From: Pseudooctadecabacter sp.
Lineage (GTDB): Bacteria; Pseudomonadota; Alphaproteobacteria; Rhodobacterales; Rhodobacteraceae
Direction: 5' to 3'
NCBI RefSeq assembly: GCF_020627745.1
Contig: NZ_JAHDGE010000002.1
Span: forward strand, 79,176 to 143,175
DNA: 64,000 bases
Part shown: one piece after another, positions 21,024 through 31,239 of the stretch
Layout of the letters: every line of letters begins with the position of its first letter
How positions within the stretch are numbered: the first letter of the stretch is position 1
Made by a program: the position numbers and the translations under genes
Notes under the pieces: model-generated
What the model was told of the DNA's origin: nothing
The model's input: only the letters and a program-made list of their open reading frames with translations
The model's database searches: none

Positions 21024-21691
21024 GCCATCAGCCGGTGATCCGTCTGACCGGGCTGGTGCCCGTTGCGCGTGGGTACGAGCGGGTGGTCTATGTCGATCCC
21101 ACCGATCCAGATCGGGTCATCAAGGTGCTTGTGCCGGACGCGGATCAGGGCAAGGGCGGGCGCATGCGTCGCGCCTTTGCACGGACATTCGCGGGGTATC
21201 GGACGTATCTGATCCGCAAGGAATATCTGGAATACCTGAGACTGGCCCTTTGTGATCCAAGCGGGCAGGCCCACCTGCCGATCACCCATATGTTCGGATT
21301 TGTTCAGACCGATATCGGGCTTGGGTGTTCTTCGCAGTTTGTGCGCGACCCGTCCGGTGCGCCGGCGCCCACCTGGGCGAGCCTGTGCAAGGGCAACGAC
21401 ATTGCGCACGACCATCGTGCAGCGATGACGGACTTTGCACGCCGAATGTTGGACATGAACGTGCGGGCCAGTGATCTAAGGGCCCGCAATATCGTTCTGG
21501 GTCATCGCGGATTACAAGGTGAGCCGGGACCGCTTGAGGCGGTCTTGGTCGACGGGTTCGGGGACACCCACGTGATCCCCATTCGGTCCTGGTCGCGCTG
21601 GGCAAATACACAGGCGCTGCACCGTCGGTTTGTCCGGCTTGCGAAGGGCGGGGGATTGACGTGGAGCAGGTCAGATAGGACGTTCATCTAG
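21020..21691 (+). CDS. YrbL-like (PhoP regulatory network) protein
   Basis: GTG start overlaps the preceding stop (GTGA). RGYERVVYVDPTDPDRVIKVLVPDA..., RTYLIRKEYLEYLRL resembles YrbL-PhoP_reg proteins. Confidence 0.6.
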   Translation: MSHQPVIRLTGLVPVARGYERVVYVDPTDPDRVIKVLVPDADQGKGGRMRRAFARTFAGYRTYLIRKEYLEYLRLALCDPSGQAHLPITHMFGFVQTDIGLGCSSQFVRDPSGAPAPTWASLCKGNDIAHDHRAAMTDFARRMLDMNVRASDLRARNIVLGHRGLQGEPGPLEAVLVDGFGDTHVIPIRSWSRWANTQALHRRFVRLAKGGGLTWSRSDRTFI

Positions 21692-21730
21692 AGGATGAAT
21701 ATCGCGCCGCAAGAATTTGAAATACAATAA

Positions 21731-22735
21731 TTATCCGCCGGTATGGCTCATGTGGCGGCTGACCTGGCCGTCGACCGATTGCCGCGAATAATCAAAGTCG
21801 TGGCCTTTTGGTTTCAGGCCGATGGCAGCGCGGATCGCGGCCTCAAGCTGGCTGTCATCTTCGCTGGCACGCAGGGGGGCACGCAGATCGGAATGGCCCT
21901 CCTGACCCAGACAGGTGTAGATTTCGCCGGTGCAGGTGATGCGCACGCGGTTACAGCTTTCGCAGAAATTGTGGCTCAGCGGGGTGATCAGGCCAATTTT
22001 CTGGCCCGTTTCTTCAAGCCGGATGTAGCGTGCGGGGCCGCCGGTCCGTTCGGCCAGATCGGTCACGGTGAACCGGTCCGCAAGCCGCGCGCGCAGGTCT
22101 TTGAGAGACCAGTATTGCGTGATCCGGTCCTCGTTGCCGATGTCGCCCATGGGCATGACTTCGATAAAGGTCAGGTCCATGTCACGGTCCGCACACCAGG
22201 CCTGCAGATCGAACAGTTCCACATCGTTGAAATCCGCCAGCGCCACGGTGTTGATCTTGACCCGCAGGCCCGCGCGTTGGGCGGCGTCAATGCCGCGCAT
22301 CACTTGGGGCAGGCGGCCCCAGCGGGTGATGGCGGTAAATTTGTCATCGTCCAATGTGTCCAATGAGACATTGACGCGCCGCACGCCTGCCGCGAACAGG
22401 TCATCCGCGTATTTTTCAAGCTGGGACCCGTTGGTCGTCAACGTCAGTTCTTTCAGCGTGCCCGCCTCAAGATGACGGGACATTGCCGCGAAAAACGTCA
22501 TGATGCCGCGCCGCACCAGTGGCTCACCACCGGTAATGCGCAGTTTTTCAACGCCCAAGCCGATGAAGGCGGAACACATGCGGTCCAGTTCTTCGAGCGT
22601 CAGAAGGTCCTTCTTGGGCAGAAAGGTCATGTTTTCCGACATGCAATACACGCAGCGAAAATCGCAGCGATCCGTTACCGAAACCCGCAGGTAGGTAATG
22701 GCACGATGGAAGGGATCAATCAGCTTTCCGGTCAT
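21731..22735 (-). CDS. moaA: GTP 3',8-cyclase MoaA
   Basis: [22 protein letters not shown] radical SAM CX3CX2[14 protein letters not shown]-terminal [23 protein letters not shown]. Confidence 0.97.
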   Translation of the reverse strand: MTGKLIDPFHRAITYLRVSVTDRCDFRCVYCMSENMTFLPKKDLLTLEELDRMCSAFIGLGVEKLRITGGEPLVRRGIMTFFAAMSRHLEAGTLKELTLTTNGSQLEKYADDLFAAGVRRVNVSLDTLDDDKFTAITRWGRLPQVMRGIDAAQRAGLRVKINTVALADFNDVELFDLQAWCADRDMDLTFIEVMPMGDIGNEDRITQYWSLKDLRARLADRFTVTDLAERTGGPARYIRLEETGQKIGLITPLSHNFCESCNRVRITCTGEIYTCLGQEGHSDLRAPLRASEDDSQLEAAIRAAIGLKPKGHDFDYSRQSVDGQVSRHMSHTGG

Positions 22736-22831
22736 GGCGCGAACGTAGGATCGTGCGGCTGACCGCGCAAGCGCAATCGCCCTTTCAATTCCCCCTCGAC
22801 AGTACCGCAGGGCAGCCCTACCTTTTGGGTC

Positions 22832-23371
22832 ATGAAGATTTATCCAGCGTTTTTGGTGCTTTTGGGTGCCGCAGCCTGTGCGCCGGGGGCGATGGCCCCT
22901 GTTGAACAACAAGACGTGACTGTCCCCGTAGCGGCGGTTGTGCCTGATCTGTCGCCGTCGCGCGGACCCGAATTTGCGCCCCCCGTCCGGCCAACCCTTG
23001 ATCTGAACCAGACGCGCCCCGATTTTCCGCCCCCCCCTCCGCCCACGGCCCGCACGGTTGAGGAGTTTGACACAACCACCGCAGAGGACCGGCAGGCGGC
23101 TGTTGTCACGGCACCGCAATCGGGTGAACGGCGTCTGGGCACCACGATCGCATCCTTGGGCAGTCCAACCGACCCTGGCATCTGGTTCAAAACACCCTTG
23201 GTGTCGTCGGTCACGCAGGGACGGATCGAATATGCCGGCAATTCGGTATCGGTTGAATTGCGTCCGTCCGGCGGGCCTGCCGGATCCGGCAGCCAGATAT
23301 CACTTGCGGCCATGCGCCTGATCGAAGCGCCCCTGACCGGCCTGCCCGAAGTGACGGTCTATGCAAACTAG
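22832..23371 (+). CDS. Hypothetical Pro-rich lipoprotein
   Basis: Lipobox [19 protein letters not shown]; ends ...[10 protein letters not shown]. Confidence 0.65.
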   Translation: MKIYPAFLVLLGAAACAPGAMAPVEQQDVTVPVAAVVPDLSPSRGPEFAPPVRPTLDLNQTRPDFPPPPPPTARTVEEFDTTTAEDRQAAVVTAPQSGERRLGTTIASLGSPTDPGIWFKTPLVSSVTQGRIEYAGNSVSVELRPSGGPAGSGSQISLAAMRLIEAPLTGLPEVTVYAN

Positions 23372-23383
23372 GGGCCCCGCCTG

Positions 23384-24208
23384 ATGTGGCGGGAAATATA
23401 TGAAGTCATCCGTCAGGTTCTGGACGATCTGGGGGAAAAGAATGCCGGGCTGATTTCTGCAGGCGTTGCCTTTTACGGACTTTTTGCGATTTTTCCCGGT
23501 CTTGCGGCGACAATCGCCCTCTTCGGGCTGGTGGCGGACCCTGTTGTGGTCAACAGCCAGCTTAATCTGGTGCGGGGGCTCATGCCGCCAGAGGTTTTCG
23601 ATTTGTTCGAGGGCCAGATTTCCGCAATCCTCAATGCCCGCAGCGAAACACTTGGTGTGGCGACAGCGATTTCTGTGGGCGTCGCCCTGTGGTCGGTCCG
23701 CGCGGGGGTTGCGGCCCTTATTCAAGGGATCAACGCCATTTTCGAACGCCCGAACCGTGGCATCGCGCGGCACATGCTGGTGGCCCTGCTGATGTCGGCG
23801 TCCTTGGTCGGTGTTGCGATTGTTGCCTTGTTGATGGTTGTGGTTGCGCCGGTCGTGCTGGCGCTGGCCCCCTTCAATGCCGATCAGGAAATGCTGCTGG
23901 AACTGTTGCGCTGGATCGTTGTCGTTCTGGTGATGCTGGCAGGGCTCGGCATTATTTACCGCTATGGTCCGAACAGACGGGGGCACCGTTTGGGATGGTT
24001 CACACCGGGGGCGTTTCTTGTGGTGGTTTTGTGGATCGGCATGTCCGTGGCGTTCTCCGTCTATGTGGCCAATTTCGGCAACTACAACGAAGTTTACGGG
24101 TCCTTGGGCGCGGTCATCGTTTTGCTGTTCTGGTTTTATCTCAGTTCCTTTCTGATCATGGTCGGCGCGGCTGTGAACGTGGCCCTGGATCGCCGTAAGC
24201 CACTGTGA
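23384..24208 (+). CDS. YihY/BrkB family membrane protein
   Basis: ISAGVAFYGLFAIFPGLAATIALFGLV..., FNYNEVYGSLGAVIVLLFWFYLSSFLIMVGAAVN-type C-terminus. Confidence 0.88.
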   Translation: MWREIYEVIRQVLDDLGEKNAGLISAGVAFYGLFAIFPGLAATIALFGLVADPVVVNSQLNLVRGLMPPEVFDLFEGQISAILNARSETLGVATAISVGVALWSVRAGVAALIQGINAIFERPNRGIARHMLVALLMSASLVGVAIVALLMVVVAPVVLALAPFNADQEMLLELLRWIVVVLVMLAGLGIIYRYGPNRRGHRLGWFTPGAFLVVVLWIGMSVAFSVYVANFGNYNEVYGSLGAVIVLLFWFYLSSFLIMVGAAVNVALDRRKPL

Positions 24209-24360
24209 AACATACTGAAATGTAATTTCGCCACAGTTTTGCCATAGTGAGTCGCAGGCCGCGATTTTCCCCCTAGAAATTGAAAATCAATCTACATATG
24301 GTGGTCTTAATCAAAAAAGGCGGCTCAAAGAAGCCGTGAACATGAGGCGGAGCGAGTAGT

Positions 24361-27300
24361 ATGTCAGCGATTAATTTCGTTGTCCGTGATGGTGCGGGCA
24401 ATATTTCCAGAGGTGCGGCCGGTGATAGTGCCGCCTCATCAGTGATCACTGTTAACGCGGGGTCGGATATTTCCCTCAACCTGTCGCAAGGTCAGATCGT
24501 ATCCTACACGCGGGCCGGGCAGGCGCTGCAGATTACTTTGGTCGATGGGCAGGTCATTACGATCGACGGCTACTTCGTCACGGACGGGGCGGCGGCCAAC
24601 GACCTGTTCCTGTCAACGGACGGTTTCCTGACGGAGGTAAACCTGACGCAGGGTGCGGGCGCGGATTATTTCGCCAATTACGTCGTGGACGACGGGATCG
24701 GCAAATTTGCCGTCAATGATGACCTTTATTTCATGCGCAGTTCCGACGTGCTGCGCGCCGATGTTACAGCCGCTGACGGTGAGGTCGGCATGTTGGGCGC
24801 GGCCATTGGCGGGATCGCGCCTTTGTTCGGTTGGGGTGGTGCAGCGGCAGCAGCCGGTGCCGCCGTTATTGCCACCGGTGGCGGCGGGGGCGGTGACGGC
24901 CCGGCAGCCCCCGAGGTTGATGTGACCGGCGGGACAGTCGAAAGCGATGGCACGACCGTCAACGAAGAGGGGCATCCTGACGGGGTGGTCATCGACGGGA
25001 CGGGCACAGCCGGTGGCGATGTCGAGGTCACGATTGACGGCACGACGCAAACCACCACCGTGGACGAAGAGGGCGACTGGACCGTGACCTTCGGTCCTGA
25101 TGATATTGCAACCGGCGAATATGACACGGAAGTAACGGTCACCATCACCACCGATGGCGGGTCCACCACTGTCACCGAAACCTTGACCGTCGACACAGTG
25201 ATCGGCGCCGAGATGGATGCCACCGGCGGGGACGATGGCGTGATCAACGGGGTTGAGCACGCAGGCGGTGTGACGCTGACCGGCACGGTGACAGGTGGCG
25301 ATACGGTCGTTGTCACCATTGATGGCGTTGATTACGACGCGACAGTTTCGGGCGGTACATGGACCCTTGATCTGGGCACATCCGTGCTGGGCGAGGGTGA
25401 ATACGAGATGGATGTCACGATCACCGCAACAGATGGGGCTGGCAATTCTTCGACATCGTCCAGCACCGTTGTTGTCGACACCGTGACAAGTGTCACGGTT
25501 GAGACTGCGTCGGTCGGCGGGTCCGACAATGTGGTCAACGGGGTTGAACAGCCGGGCGGCGTAACGCTGACCGGTACAGCACAGCCCGGTGCCTCGGTCG
25601 AGGTCACGTTCGGAACCGTCACGCAGACGGTCATCGCCACCTCCGGCGGGACATGGTCCGCGACCTACGCAGGCGGCGACGTGCCGACGGGTGAACTGGA
25701 TGTTCCGGTGTCCGTCACGGCGACCGACGGCGCGGGCAACACGGCCACTGCGACAAGCAGCGTGACTGTGGATACCTTCGTCAACGAACTTGAGATGACA
25801 ACGAACTCCGCCGGTGGGTCCGACGGTGTCGTGAACTTCGACGAAAGCGGTCAGGCCATAACGATGGCAGGCACCGTTGAAGCCGGGTCTACGGTGTCGG
25901 TGTCCCTGCACGGTGTGGTCATGGCGGCCACGGTTGATGCCAATGGCAACTGGTCCGTCACCTATCCGGGCGGCACGCTGCCGGGTGGTGAATACGAAAC
26001 TTCGGTTGTGGTGACAGCAACGGATGCTGCAGGCAACTCTTCCAGCATCTCCGAAGCTGTGACCGTGGATACGGTCGCCGGTGATCTGGCCCTGTCCGAA
26101 CAGCCTATTGAAATTGACGATGTGGTTAACGCGGTCGAACATGCGGACGGCGTCATCATCAGCGGCACCGCGACGCCGGGTCTGGTGGTCACGGTTGGTC
26201 TTGGTGACGCGACCTTGAATGTGCTGGCCGGTGACAACGGCACTTGGTCTGTGAACTTCCCCGCAGGTGTGATCCCCGAAGGGACCTATGAGGCGGGTAT
26301 CACGGCCTCCATCACCGATGCGGCTGGCAACTACAAAGAGGTCAGCGACACCGTCCAGATCGACACCGAAGTGGTGCCGTTCAACTTCTCCGCTGATGCG
26401 GTTGAAGGCGACGATGTGATCAACGCGGCAGAGGCCGCCGATGGCGTGACCCTGACCGGACAGGTCGAAGCCGGCAGCCAAGTGGTTGTCGAATTCGGCG
26501 GCGAAACCGTCACGGTCATGGCCGGGTCAAACGGCCAGTGGTCTGCCAATTTCTCCGCTGCGGGCTTTGCCGACACGGAAAGCACAGCCACGATGACGGC
26601 CACAGCCACCGACCCTGCGGGCAACGTGGCGGTCATCACCGATACGGTCGAAATTGACACCTACGTTAACACTCTGACCACAGCCGATCCGGTGGAAGGC
26701 GACAACATCGTCAACCGCGCAGAGGCTGAGGACGGCGTGACACTGACAGGCACGGTCGAAGCCGGGTCCACCGTCATGGTGACCTTTGCCTCCTCCGGCG
26801 GCACCATCACCCGTGAGGCAACCGTCGATGCCAACGGCAACTGGTCCGTGACCTACGCCGGGGGGGAGATCCCTGCAGGTGAATACGACGCCAACATCAC
26901 CATCGCGGCCACCGACCAGCACGGCAACACCGACAGCATCACCGACACCTTCCGCGTCGATACTGTCGCCACCGATGCCCCGACCATCGAAAGTGTCACC
27001 ATCAACGAAGACGGTGTGCGCGGGCTTGAGGTCAACGAAATCGACAACGACTTCACGGTCAGCTCGATCTCCGACAGTGGTGACGTGACCCTTGAAAACA
27101 ATCAGGACGGCGGCTTTGATCTGGGTGACACGCAGCTTTTCACCTTCAACCCCGAGCTGCCGTCCGGCACGCATCTGGTGGTCAATGAGGTGGACGACGC
27201 CGGCAACCAGAACGCCACCTATGTGGTGATGGAAGAAAGCCGCACGGACGTGGTGAGCCTTGACGGGTTGGACGGGTTCGACATCGGGTCCATTGATCTG

Positions 27301-27531
27301 AGCTTTGCCACCGATAGCGAACTGACGCTTGATCTGGCCGCGCTTGAGGGGCTGTCGGACAACGACAACAATCTGATCATCCACGGCGGGTCCGACGACA
27401 GCGTCAACATCGCAGGGGCCACGGACAGCGGCACCACCACGACGATCGAAGGCAAGACCTACGACGTCTACACGATGGGCGATGATGCGCAGATCTTTAT
27501 TGAAGAAGACATCAACGTCTCGACGATCTGA
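24361..27531 (+). CDS. Large Ig-like repeat T1SS-secreted adhesin (BapA/LapA-like)
   Basis: BapA-prefix-like N-terminus, Ala/Gly-rich GGAAAAAGAAVIATGGGGGG, seven ~95-aa Ig-like modules each ending VDT/IDT, C-terminus TTTIEGKTYDVYTMGDDAQIFIEEDINVSTI; adjacent T1SS genes. Confidence 0.88.
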   Translation: MSAINFVVRDGAGNISRGAAGDSAASSVITVNAGSDISLNLSQGQIVSYTRAGQALQITLVDGQVITIDGYFVTDGAAANDLFLSTDGFLTEVNLTQGAGADYFANYVVDDGIGKFAVNDDLYFMRSSDVLRADVTAADGEVGMLGAAIGGIAPLFGWGGAAAAAGAAVIATGGGGGGDGPAAPEVDVTGGTVESDGTTVNEEGHPDGVVIDGTGTAGGDVEVTIDGTTQTTTVDEEGDWTVTFGPDDIATGEYDTEVTVTITTDGGSTTVTETLTVDTVIGAEMDATGGDDGVINGVEHAGGVTLTGTVTGGDTVVVTIDGVDYDATVSGGTWTLDLGTSVLGEGEYEMDVTITATDGAGNSSTSSSTVVVDTVTSVTVETASVGGSDNVVNGVEQPGGVTLTGTAQPGASVEVTFGTVTQTVIATSGGTWSATYAGGDVPTGELDVPVSVTATDGAGNTATATSSVTVDTFVNELEMTTNSAGGSDGVVNFDESGQAITMAGTVEAGSTVSVSLHGVVMAATVDANGNWSVTYPGGTLPGGEYETSVVVTATDAAGNSSSISEAVTVDTVAGDLALSEQPIEIDDVVNAVEHADGVIISGTATPGLVVTVGLGDATLNVLAGDNGTWSVNFPAGVIPEGTYEAGITASITDAAGNYKEVSDTVQIDTEVVPFNFSADAVEGDDVINAAEAADGVTLTGQVEAGSQVVVEFGGETVTVMAGSNGQWSANFSAAGFADTESTATMTATATDPAGNVAVITDTVEIDTYVNTLTTADPVEGDNIVNRAEAEDGVTLTGTVEAGSTVMVTFASSGGTITREATVDANGNWSVTYAGGEIPAGEYDANITIAATDQHGNTDSITDTFRVDTVATDAPTIESVTINEDGVRGLEVNEIDNDFTVSSISDSGDVTLENNQDGGFDLGDTQLFTFNPELPSGTHLVVNEVDDAGNQNATYVVMEESRTDVVSLDGLDGFDIGSIDLSFATDSELTLDLAALEGLSDNDNNLIIHGGSDDSVNIAGATDSGTTTTIEGKTYDVYTMGDDAQIFIEEDINVSTI
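24907..26967 (+). repeat. Seven tandem ~95-98-codon Ig-like repeats within the adhesin
   Basis: Recurrent pattern (D/N)xVxNxxExxxGVxLxGTVxxGxxVxVxxxxxxxxATVxxxGxWSVxxxGGxxPxGEYxxxVxxTATDxAGNxxxxxxxVxVDT. Confidence 0.88.
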
Positions 27532-27631
27532 TACGCCTCCTTCGCGGCGCAAAGCGGGGGCACATACCAACGGCGGAGGGCCGGACAAACCGGCCCCCAC
27601 CACGCATCTGATAAGCGGATTGAGGTATCGA

Positions 27632-28984
27632 GTGGGACAGGCAAGGTATATCAAGACACCCGTGGCGGCCCTGTTGTGCGCCAGCGTCTTGAGCGGCTGC
27701 ATGGGCGAGGATCTGGTCTCTCGTGCGGGCGGGCTTGCCGGTGATCTGACAGCGGGACTGACCGGACAGGACACCATGGCCGTGGCGGCCGCACCGGACG
27801 CCCCCGCTTTGAATGGGGAGCTGTCGAACGGTGAACGCTCCGCCCTCATCGACGCCCTTTTGAACCGACGTTCCGTCTTGCCATCCGGGCCTTATGCCCA
27901 GGTGGCATCTTCCGTTTTGGCGGCCAATTCCCGTGCGGCTGAGGCTGAATTGCGGGCGGCCATGCTGCGCTCCAAGGCGCGTGAAATGAACTGGCTGCCC
28001 TCATTGGGGCCCACGGTTTCCCTGACCTCACTGGGGTCCGTTGTGGCGGGCATGGTGGTTGAGCAAACCCTGTTTGATGGCGGGGCCAACCGCGCCGAAC
28101 GTGAATTTGCCCGCGCCGATGTGGAAGTCGCCGCCGTGGCTCTGGCCCAGGACACCAACGACCGCGTCTATCAGGCGCTTGATCTTTACCTCACCGCCCA
28201 AGCTGCAGAGGCCCGCGCCGCCGTCCACGAAGGCGGCATGGCACGGATGGAACGGTTCGAATATGTCATGTCCGAACGCGTTAACGCCGGCATCAACGAC
28301 CGCGCCGATTTGCAACTGGTCCAGCAAAAGCTGACCCAGATGCGATCCGACGTTCTGGAAGACCGCGAAGAGGCCGCCGCCGCGCGCGCCGAACTGGCCG
28401 CCATGTCCGCGACCTCCCTTGATGGTGTCAGCGGGATCGAAACCCTGTCTGATCCGGCGGGCATTGCCCAACCGCTCGATGTGATGAAAGTCAACGCCGA
28501 AGGCACCCGTGGTCTGGCCGAAGCGCGCGCGCTTCAGGCGGGATACACCCCCAATGTCACCGCCTCAGGCAATCTGGCCGATGGGGACAGCTTTGGCCTC
28601 GGCGTGGCCATTCCCAATGGGTTGGGCTTTGGCCGTGGGGCTGACCTCGCCGCCCTTGAGGCGATGGGGCAGGCGGCAGAACTGGCCGTGGCCGAACAGC
28701 GCGAGGACAGCGCCCGCGAAGTTGCCGCAATCGAAGGCCAGATGGCCTCCCTGCGGCGTCAGCAAAGCAACATCGCTACCATCGTCGCGCAGGCAAATGA
28801 CAATTACACCCTGTTTGAACAACAGTTGCGCGGCGGCCAACGCACCGTGCCCGAGGTCGTCGGCGTGTTCCGTACGAAACTGGACGCCGAACGCGACGCC
28901 GTCGCGATCCGCTATGATCTGGCTCGGATGGAGCTGAAATTGGCCCGTCTTTACGGCACCTTGGTGGACGGAGAAGACATATGA
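27632..28984 (+). CDS. TolC-family outer membrane efflux lipoprotein (T1SS OMP)
   Basis: Lipobox VLSGC; coiled-coil TolC-like repeats (VVEQTLFDGGANRAEREFARADVEVAAVALAQDTNDRVYQALDLYL). Likely GTG start at 27632 with GAGG ~6 nt upstream; TTG 27620 is an alternative. Confidence 0.8.
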   Translation: MGQARYIKTPVAALLCASVLSGCMGEDLVSRAGGLAGDLTAGLTGQDTMAVAAAPDAPALNGELSNGERSALIDALLNRRSVLPSGPYAQVASSVLAANSRAAEAELRAAMLRSKAREMNWLPSLGPTVSLTSLGSVVAGMVVEQTLFDGGANRAEREFARADVEVAAVALAQDTNDRVYQALDLYLTAQAAEARAAVHEGGMARMERFEYVMSERVNAGINDRADLQLVQQKLTQMRSDVLEDREEAAAARAELAAMSATSLDGVSGIETLSDPAGIAQPLDVMKVNAEGTRGLAEARALQAGYTPNVTASGNLADGDSFGLGVAIPNGLGFGRGADLAALEAMGQAAELAVAEQREDSAREVAAIEGQMASLRRQQSNIATIVAQANDNYTLFEQQLRGGQRTVPEVVGVFRTKLDAERDAVAIRYDLARMELKLARLYGTLVDGEDI

Positions 28985-31239
28985 CCGGCCCCGTCATCGC
29001 CTTTGACATGAACGCCACCCGTGGCGGCAAAATCACCCGCGTGTCCACCCCCGCCAACGATCCGGAGGCCCCGGCCTCCGACCCGCAGGCGGTTGAGGGC
29101 GCGGCCGAAGGCCCGATCGCGGAAGACCGCTATTCCGCAAAAGCCCGTGCGCGCGCCGATCTGGCCGCGACCTATGCGGGGCTTGTGGGCATCGACATCG
29201 TGCGGTCTGATTTGTTGGAGGTCATGACCGCCGACGCAGGCGACGTGATCACCCTTCAGGCCGTGGCCAATGCGCTGAATTCAGCAGGTCTGGTGAGCCA
29301 CGCCAAAAAGGTGCGCAAACCCACAGCCGACCACTGGCCCGCCATGGTTGAAATGACCAGCGGCCACGTGCTGTTGGTCCTTGATCAGACCGATGATGCG
29401 GTCATCGTGTTCGACACCACTTGTCGTGACAACCGTGCCGAAGTTCCATTGTCCGACTTTCTGCCCTATTTCAGCGGCACGATCCTGCGCGCTGATGTGG
29501 CCGTGGCCGATCTGGCCCGCAAACACGCCCGCAAAGGTACATCCGCCCATTGGTTCTGGGGCGAGATGCTCCAGTTCCGCCGTCACTTGGCTGAGGTCGC
29601 CTTGGGGTCCTTCGTGGCCAACCTGTTGGCTGTGGCTGTGGCGCTGTTTTCGTTGCAGGTCTATGACCGCGTGATCCCGCATCAGTCCACCGCCACCTTG
29701 TGGGTGTTGGCCATCGGTGCCGGTTTGGCCATGCTGCTTGAGGCCGGTCTGCGCATCGCGCGCGCGCGGCTGATGGACGGGGCAGGGCGCAAGATTGAAT
29801 TGAAGGTGCAGGCGCTGCTGATGGACCGCTTGCTGGGCATGCGCCGCGGCAAGGAAGGCCAGACGCCATCAGGGCTGTTTTCTGCGGTGCGTGAATTCGG
29901 ATCAGTGCGGGAATTTTTCACGGCCTCGACCATCGGCACCCTGACGGATTTGCCATTTATCGTGTTGTTTCTGGCGCTTGTGGCGTCGATTGGCGGCAAT
30001 GTGGTGTGGGTGTTGTTTGTGGGCGGTCTTTTGATGGTGCTGCCCAGCTTCTTTTTGCAAAAGAAGATGATCGCCCTGACACAGCAGACCCAAGGGGCGT
30101 CAGCCAAGTCGAACAAACTGCTGCACGAAGTCATCTATGAGGCCGACACGATTAAGGCGCAGCGCGGCGAAGACCGGTTCAAACGCATGTGGTCCGAGCT
30201 GTCGGCGGTATCCTCTGTCGCCACGTCCGAGCAACGTAAATTGGCCTCGACCCTCACGTTCTGGGCGCAGGGCGTGCAGCAGGCGACCTATGTGGCCGCC
30301 GTGGTTGCGGGCACGTTCATGGTCTTCACCGGCCAGTTCACCGTGGGCACGATCATCGCTGTGGGCATCCTGACCAGCCGGACATTGGGGCCGCTGACGC
30401 AACTGGCCGCCACGCTGGCGCGCTGGTCCAACGTCAAGGCCGCACTTGAGGCGCTGGACGAAATTGCCAACGCTGAACAGGATCAGGAAGAGGGCCGCAC
30501 CTACCTGCGCCGCGAAGACATGCGCGGCGCGTTTGAATTGCGCGAGATCGCCTTTTGCTACAACGAAGACAGCGGTCAATCGTTGGACATTCCCGGCCTG
30601 AAAATCGAAGCAGGCCAGCGCATTGCCGTGCTGGGCGCCAACGGGTCCGGCAAATCGACGATGTTGAAACTGCTGTCGGGCATTTACCGGCCCACCAAGG
30701 GGCGCGTGTTGGTGGATGGCGTGGACATGGGGCAGGTGATGCCCCGCGATTTGCGCCGCTCCATCGGGTATTTGTCCCAAGAGGTCCGCCTGTTTTCCGG
30801 CACCTTGCGTGAAAACCTGAACCTGACCTTGCTGGAACGCGACGATGACCGGCTGCTGGCCGCTCTTGATTTTGCCGGCCTCGGCCCCTTTGTGCGCAAC
30901 CACCCCAAGGGGCTCGATCTGGAAATTTCCGACGGTGGTGAGGGCCTGTCCATCGGTCAGCGTCAATCCATCGGCTGGGCGCGGCTGTGGCTGCAGGACC
31001 CCAAGGTCTGCCTGCTGGATGAACCCACCGCAGCACTGGACCAGACGTTGGAGAACACTTTGGTCAGCCGTCTTGAGACGTGGCTGAACGGGCGCACGGC
31101 GATCATCGCCACCCACCGCGTGCCGATCCTTGAGCTGACAACCCGCACCGTGATCTTGCAAAATGGCCGTCTGGCTGTGGACGGACCCCGCGAGGAAGTC
31201 CTCGCGCATCTGCAAAACAAGAATAAAAAGGCAGTCTAA
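28981..31239 (+). CDS. Type I secretion ABC transporter/ATPase (LapB-like)
   Basis: N-terminal C39-like region, TM domain, GANGSGKST Walker A, LSIGQRQSIGWARLWLQDPKVCLLDEPTAALD. ATGA overlap with upstream gene. Confidence 0.93.
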   Translation: MTGPVIAFDMNATRGGKITRVSTPANDPEAPASDPQAVEGAAEGPIAEDRYSAKARARADLAATYAGLVGIDIVRSDLLEVMTADAGDVITLQAVANALNSAGLVSHAKKVRKPTADHWPAMVEMTSGHVLLVLDQTDDAVIVFDTTCRDNRAEVPLSDFLPYFSGTILRADVAVADLARKHARKGTSAHWFWGEMLQFRRHLAEVALGSFVANLLAVAVALFSLQVYDRVIPHQSTATLWVLAIGAGLAMLLEAGLRIARARLMDGAGRKIELKVQALLMDRLLGMRRGKEGQTPSGLFSAVREFGSVREFFTASTIGTLTDLPFIVLFLALVASIGGNVVWVLFVGGLLMVLPSFFLQKKMIALTQQTQGASAKSNKLLHEVIYEADTIKAQRGEDRFKRMWSELSAVSSVATSEQRKLASTLTFWAQGVQQATYVAAVVAGTFMVFTGQFTVGTIIAVGILTSRTLGPLTQLAATLARWSNVKAALEALDEIANAEQDQEEGRTYLRREDMRGAFELREIAFCYNEDSGQSLDIPGLKIEAGQRIAVLGANGSGKSTMLKLLSGIYRPTKGRVLVDGVDMGQVMPRDLRRSIGYLSQEVRLFSGTLRENLNLTLLERDDDRLLAALDFAGLGPFVRNHPKGLDLEISDGGEGLSIGQRQSIGWARLWLQDPKVCLLDEPTAALDQTLENTLVSRLETWLNGRTAIIATHRVPILELTTRTVILQNGRLAVDGPREEVLAHLQNKNKKAV

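Noticed and set aside
24613-26481. 622-aa minus-strand ORF
   Set aside because: Antisense to the Ig-repeat adhesin; periodic composition creates a long open frame. The plus-strand protein has clear domains.
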